In this document: piece after piece, positions 63,358 to 64,000 of the stretch
How positions within the stretch are numbered: position 1 is the stretch's first letter
How the letters are laid out: each line of letters opens with the position of its first letter
Assembly (NCBI GenBank): GCA_963795825.1
Contig: CAWCIW010000003.1
Coordinates: forward strand, 268,328-332,327
DNA: 64,000 nt
Origin: BOG-908 sp963795825
Lineage (GTDB): Bacteria; Pseudomonadota; Alphaproteobacteria; Acetobacterales; Acetobacteraceae
Reading direction: 5' to 3'
Made by a program: the position numbers and the translations under genes
Notes under the pieces: generated by a model
Database searches by the model: none
Told to the model about the DNA's origin: nothing
What the model saw: only the letters and a program-made list of their open reading frames with translations

Positions 63358-63530
63358 ATGTTCCGTCTCGCCATTGCGGCTCGTGACGAAGTCTCCGACG
63401 CTTCGGCGCCCATTCTTGGCGCCTTACAGAAGCAGCTTGGTTTTGTGCCGACATGTTCCGGCCGATTGCGCAGAGCCCTGCCGCTTTCCAGGGGTTCACC
63501 GCCAATCGACTATCGGCTGATCAAGGAGTT
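63358..63530 (+). pseudogene. Remnant of a carboxymuconolactone decarboxylase/AhpD-like gene
   Basis: ATG 63358 with a strong ribosome site starts FRLAIAARDEVSDASAPILGALQKQLGFVPT, the N-terminal pattern of CMD-family proteins. The continuing MFRPIAQSPAAFQGFT is in another frame (break near 63450), and the homology stops before the catalytic CxxC region. A 5' fragment only, next to the rRNA operon. Confidence 0.6.
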
Positions 63531-63660
63531 GTGGTGCTTTCAGGAGAATCGCGTCGCCGTACGTTTCGCCTAATGAGTGGCAATCGGCTCGGACGGTCAG
63601 CCAGCTTTCGGCGAGCGCCGGATCGACGCGCACGGAAATACGCTTGCTGGTCAGAGCCAT
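63496..63660 (-). CDS. Possible ribbon-helix-helix-like short protein
   Basis: 54 residues. The start MALTSKRISVRVDPALAESW resembles the beta strand and helix of ribbon-helix-helix antitoxins, but the remainder (DQPIVDWR end) is not typical and no toxin gene is adjacent. It overlaps the CMD remnant on the other strand. Weak ribosome site. It may be a truncated gene from a lost mobile element. Confidence 0.25.
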   Translation of the reverse strand: MALTSKRISVRVDPALAESWLTVRADCHSLGETYGDAILLKAPQLLDQPIVDWR

Positions 63661-63791
63661 GCTGCTCAAGCGGAGAACGGTAAGCTTTTGAATACTTTCA
63701 TATTTTGCCAAGCATCAAGCACAAAAGAGGTCCGGCATCCCTGTTTGGGCTGCTGGACTATCTGCTAGGATAAGGATTGCGTGTAATTGGG

Positions 63792-63866
63792 TTGCGGGAG
63801 TCGGATTTGAACCAACGACCTTCAGGTTATGAGCCTGACGAGCTGACCGGGCTGCTCCATCCCGCG
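63792..63866 (-). tRNA. tRNA-fMet (CAT anticodon)
   Basis: The minus-strand sequence folds as an initiator tRNA. It has the unpaired C1–A72, stem GCGGG/CCCGC, anticodon loop CTCATAA on a stem of three G–C pairs typical of initiators, and T arm GTTGGTTCAAATCC. The D loop has one extra base (GGTCAGCTCG instead of GGTAGCTCG). The end is followed by ACCCA rather than ACCA, so CCA may be added post-transcriptionally. It lies downstream of the 5S rRNA, as in alphaproteobacterial rrn operons. Confidence 0.92.
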
Positions 63867-63963
63867 TTGCAGGTTCGACCGTCTCCCGACCAGCTAGAAG
63901 CCGTGTTCCGGGTTTGGACGACACCTGTATTTTCGACCTGACTGGTAGGAAGTGCTTTGGAAG

Positions 63964-64000
63964 ACCTGGCGGCGACTGACTTTCCCACGTCTTGAGACGT
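63964..64000 (-). rRNA. 5S rRNA, 3' end (partial, cut by the window edge)
   Basis: On the minus strand it reads ACGTCTCAAGACGTGGGAAAG and then TCAGTCGCCGCCAGGTC, the 3' end of an alphaproteobacterial 5S rRNA (family usually AGTAGGTCGCCGCCAGG). An rrn operon therefore begins beyond the right edge and ends into this window with tRNA-fMet. Confidence 0.85.

Overview
The window is high-GC (about 70% by eye) alphaproteobacterial DNA. It most resembles the Acetobacteraceae or a close relative. The basis is the 5S rRNA–tRNA-fMet order at the right end (the alphaproteobacterial rrn layout), the serine-cycle cluster order, a GH68/TonB sucrose locus, and a dense family of intergenic palindromes. The species assignment is inference.

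Layout. 0.2–11.5 kb holds housekeeping and DNA-repair genes: cysE, a sulfotransferase-like gene, a COG4280 membrane protein with a small partner, a radical-SAM gene followed by a DUF4130–UdgX fusion (a DNA-repair pair), a PEP-CTERM protein, pdxH, a large membrane protein, a VTT-domain protein and dut. 11.6–13.0 kb is an AT-richer island with a leucine-rich-repeat-like gene. 13–22 kb carries a hybrid histidine kinase, a PQQ-type beta-propeller protein, an M48 membrane protease and a metallo-beta-lactamase-fold hydrolase. 22.7–36.3 kb is one operon: a giant uncharacterised exported protein (about 1,825 codons, two frame breaks), a bacterial alpha-2-macroglobulin with an intact CTEQ thioester, and penicillin-binding protein 1C (frame break). 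36–48.9 kb is an accessory catabolic region: cupin, glutaryl-CoA dehydrogenase remnant plus CoA-transferase, gamma-resorcylate-decarboxylase-like amidohydrolase, aldehyde dehydrogenase, beta-helix protein, NTF2-like protein, luciferase-like monooxygenase, DUF5996, and a TetR/aldo-keto reductase pair. 49.1–55.0 kb holds serine-cycle and folate C1 genes (fchA, mtdA, hprA, sgaA, ftfL). 55.4–63.0 kb is a LacI-controlled sucrose locus: sodium/solute symporter, LacI regulator, TonB receptor, fructokinase and GH68 fructosidase. The promoters share a GCAATCGATTGC-type operator. The right edge holds tRNA-fMet and the 3' end of a 5S rRNA.

The most unusual feature is a family of about 15 nested palindromic elements (called R1–R15 here), mostly at gene ends. 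Each full copy has two arms, each arm with its own local hairpin, and the arms are complementary to each other around a variable centre. R10 (249 bp) interrupts a tandem repeat whose uninterrupted copy lies next to it. This shows a mobile insertion with 8-bp terminal inverted repeats (TACCAACC) and a TTA target duplication. Arms of these elements also form the signal peptide of the alpha-2-macroglobulin, the N-terminus of PbpC, and the C-terminus of a CoA-transferase.

Caveat: at least eight genes show single-base frame breaks with good homology on both sides. This is consistent with residual indel errors in the assembly. Genes marked as pseudogenes for this reason may be intact in the organism.
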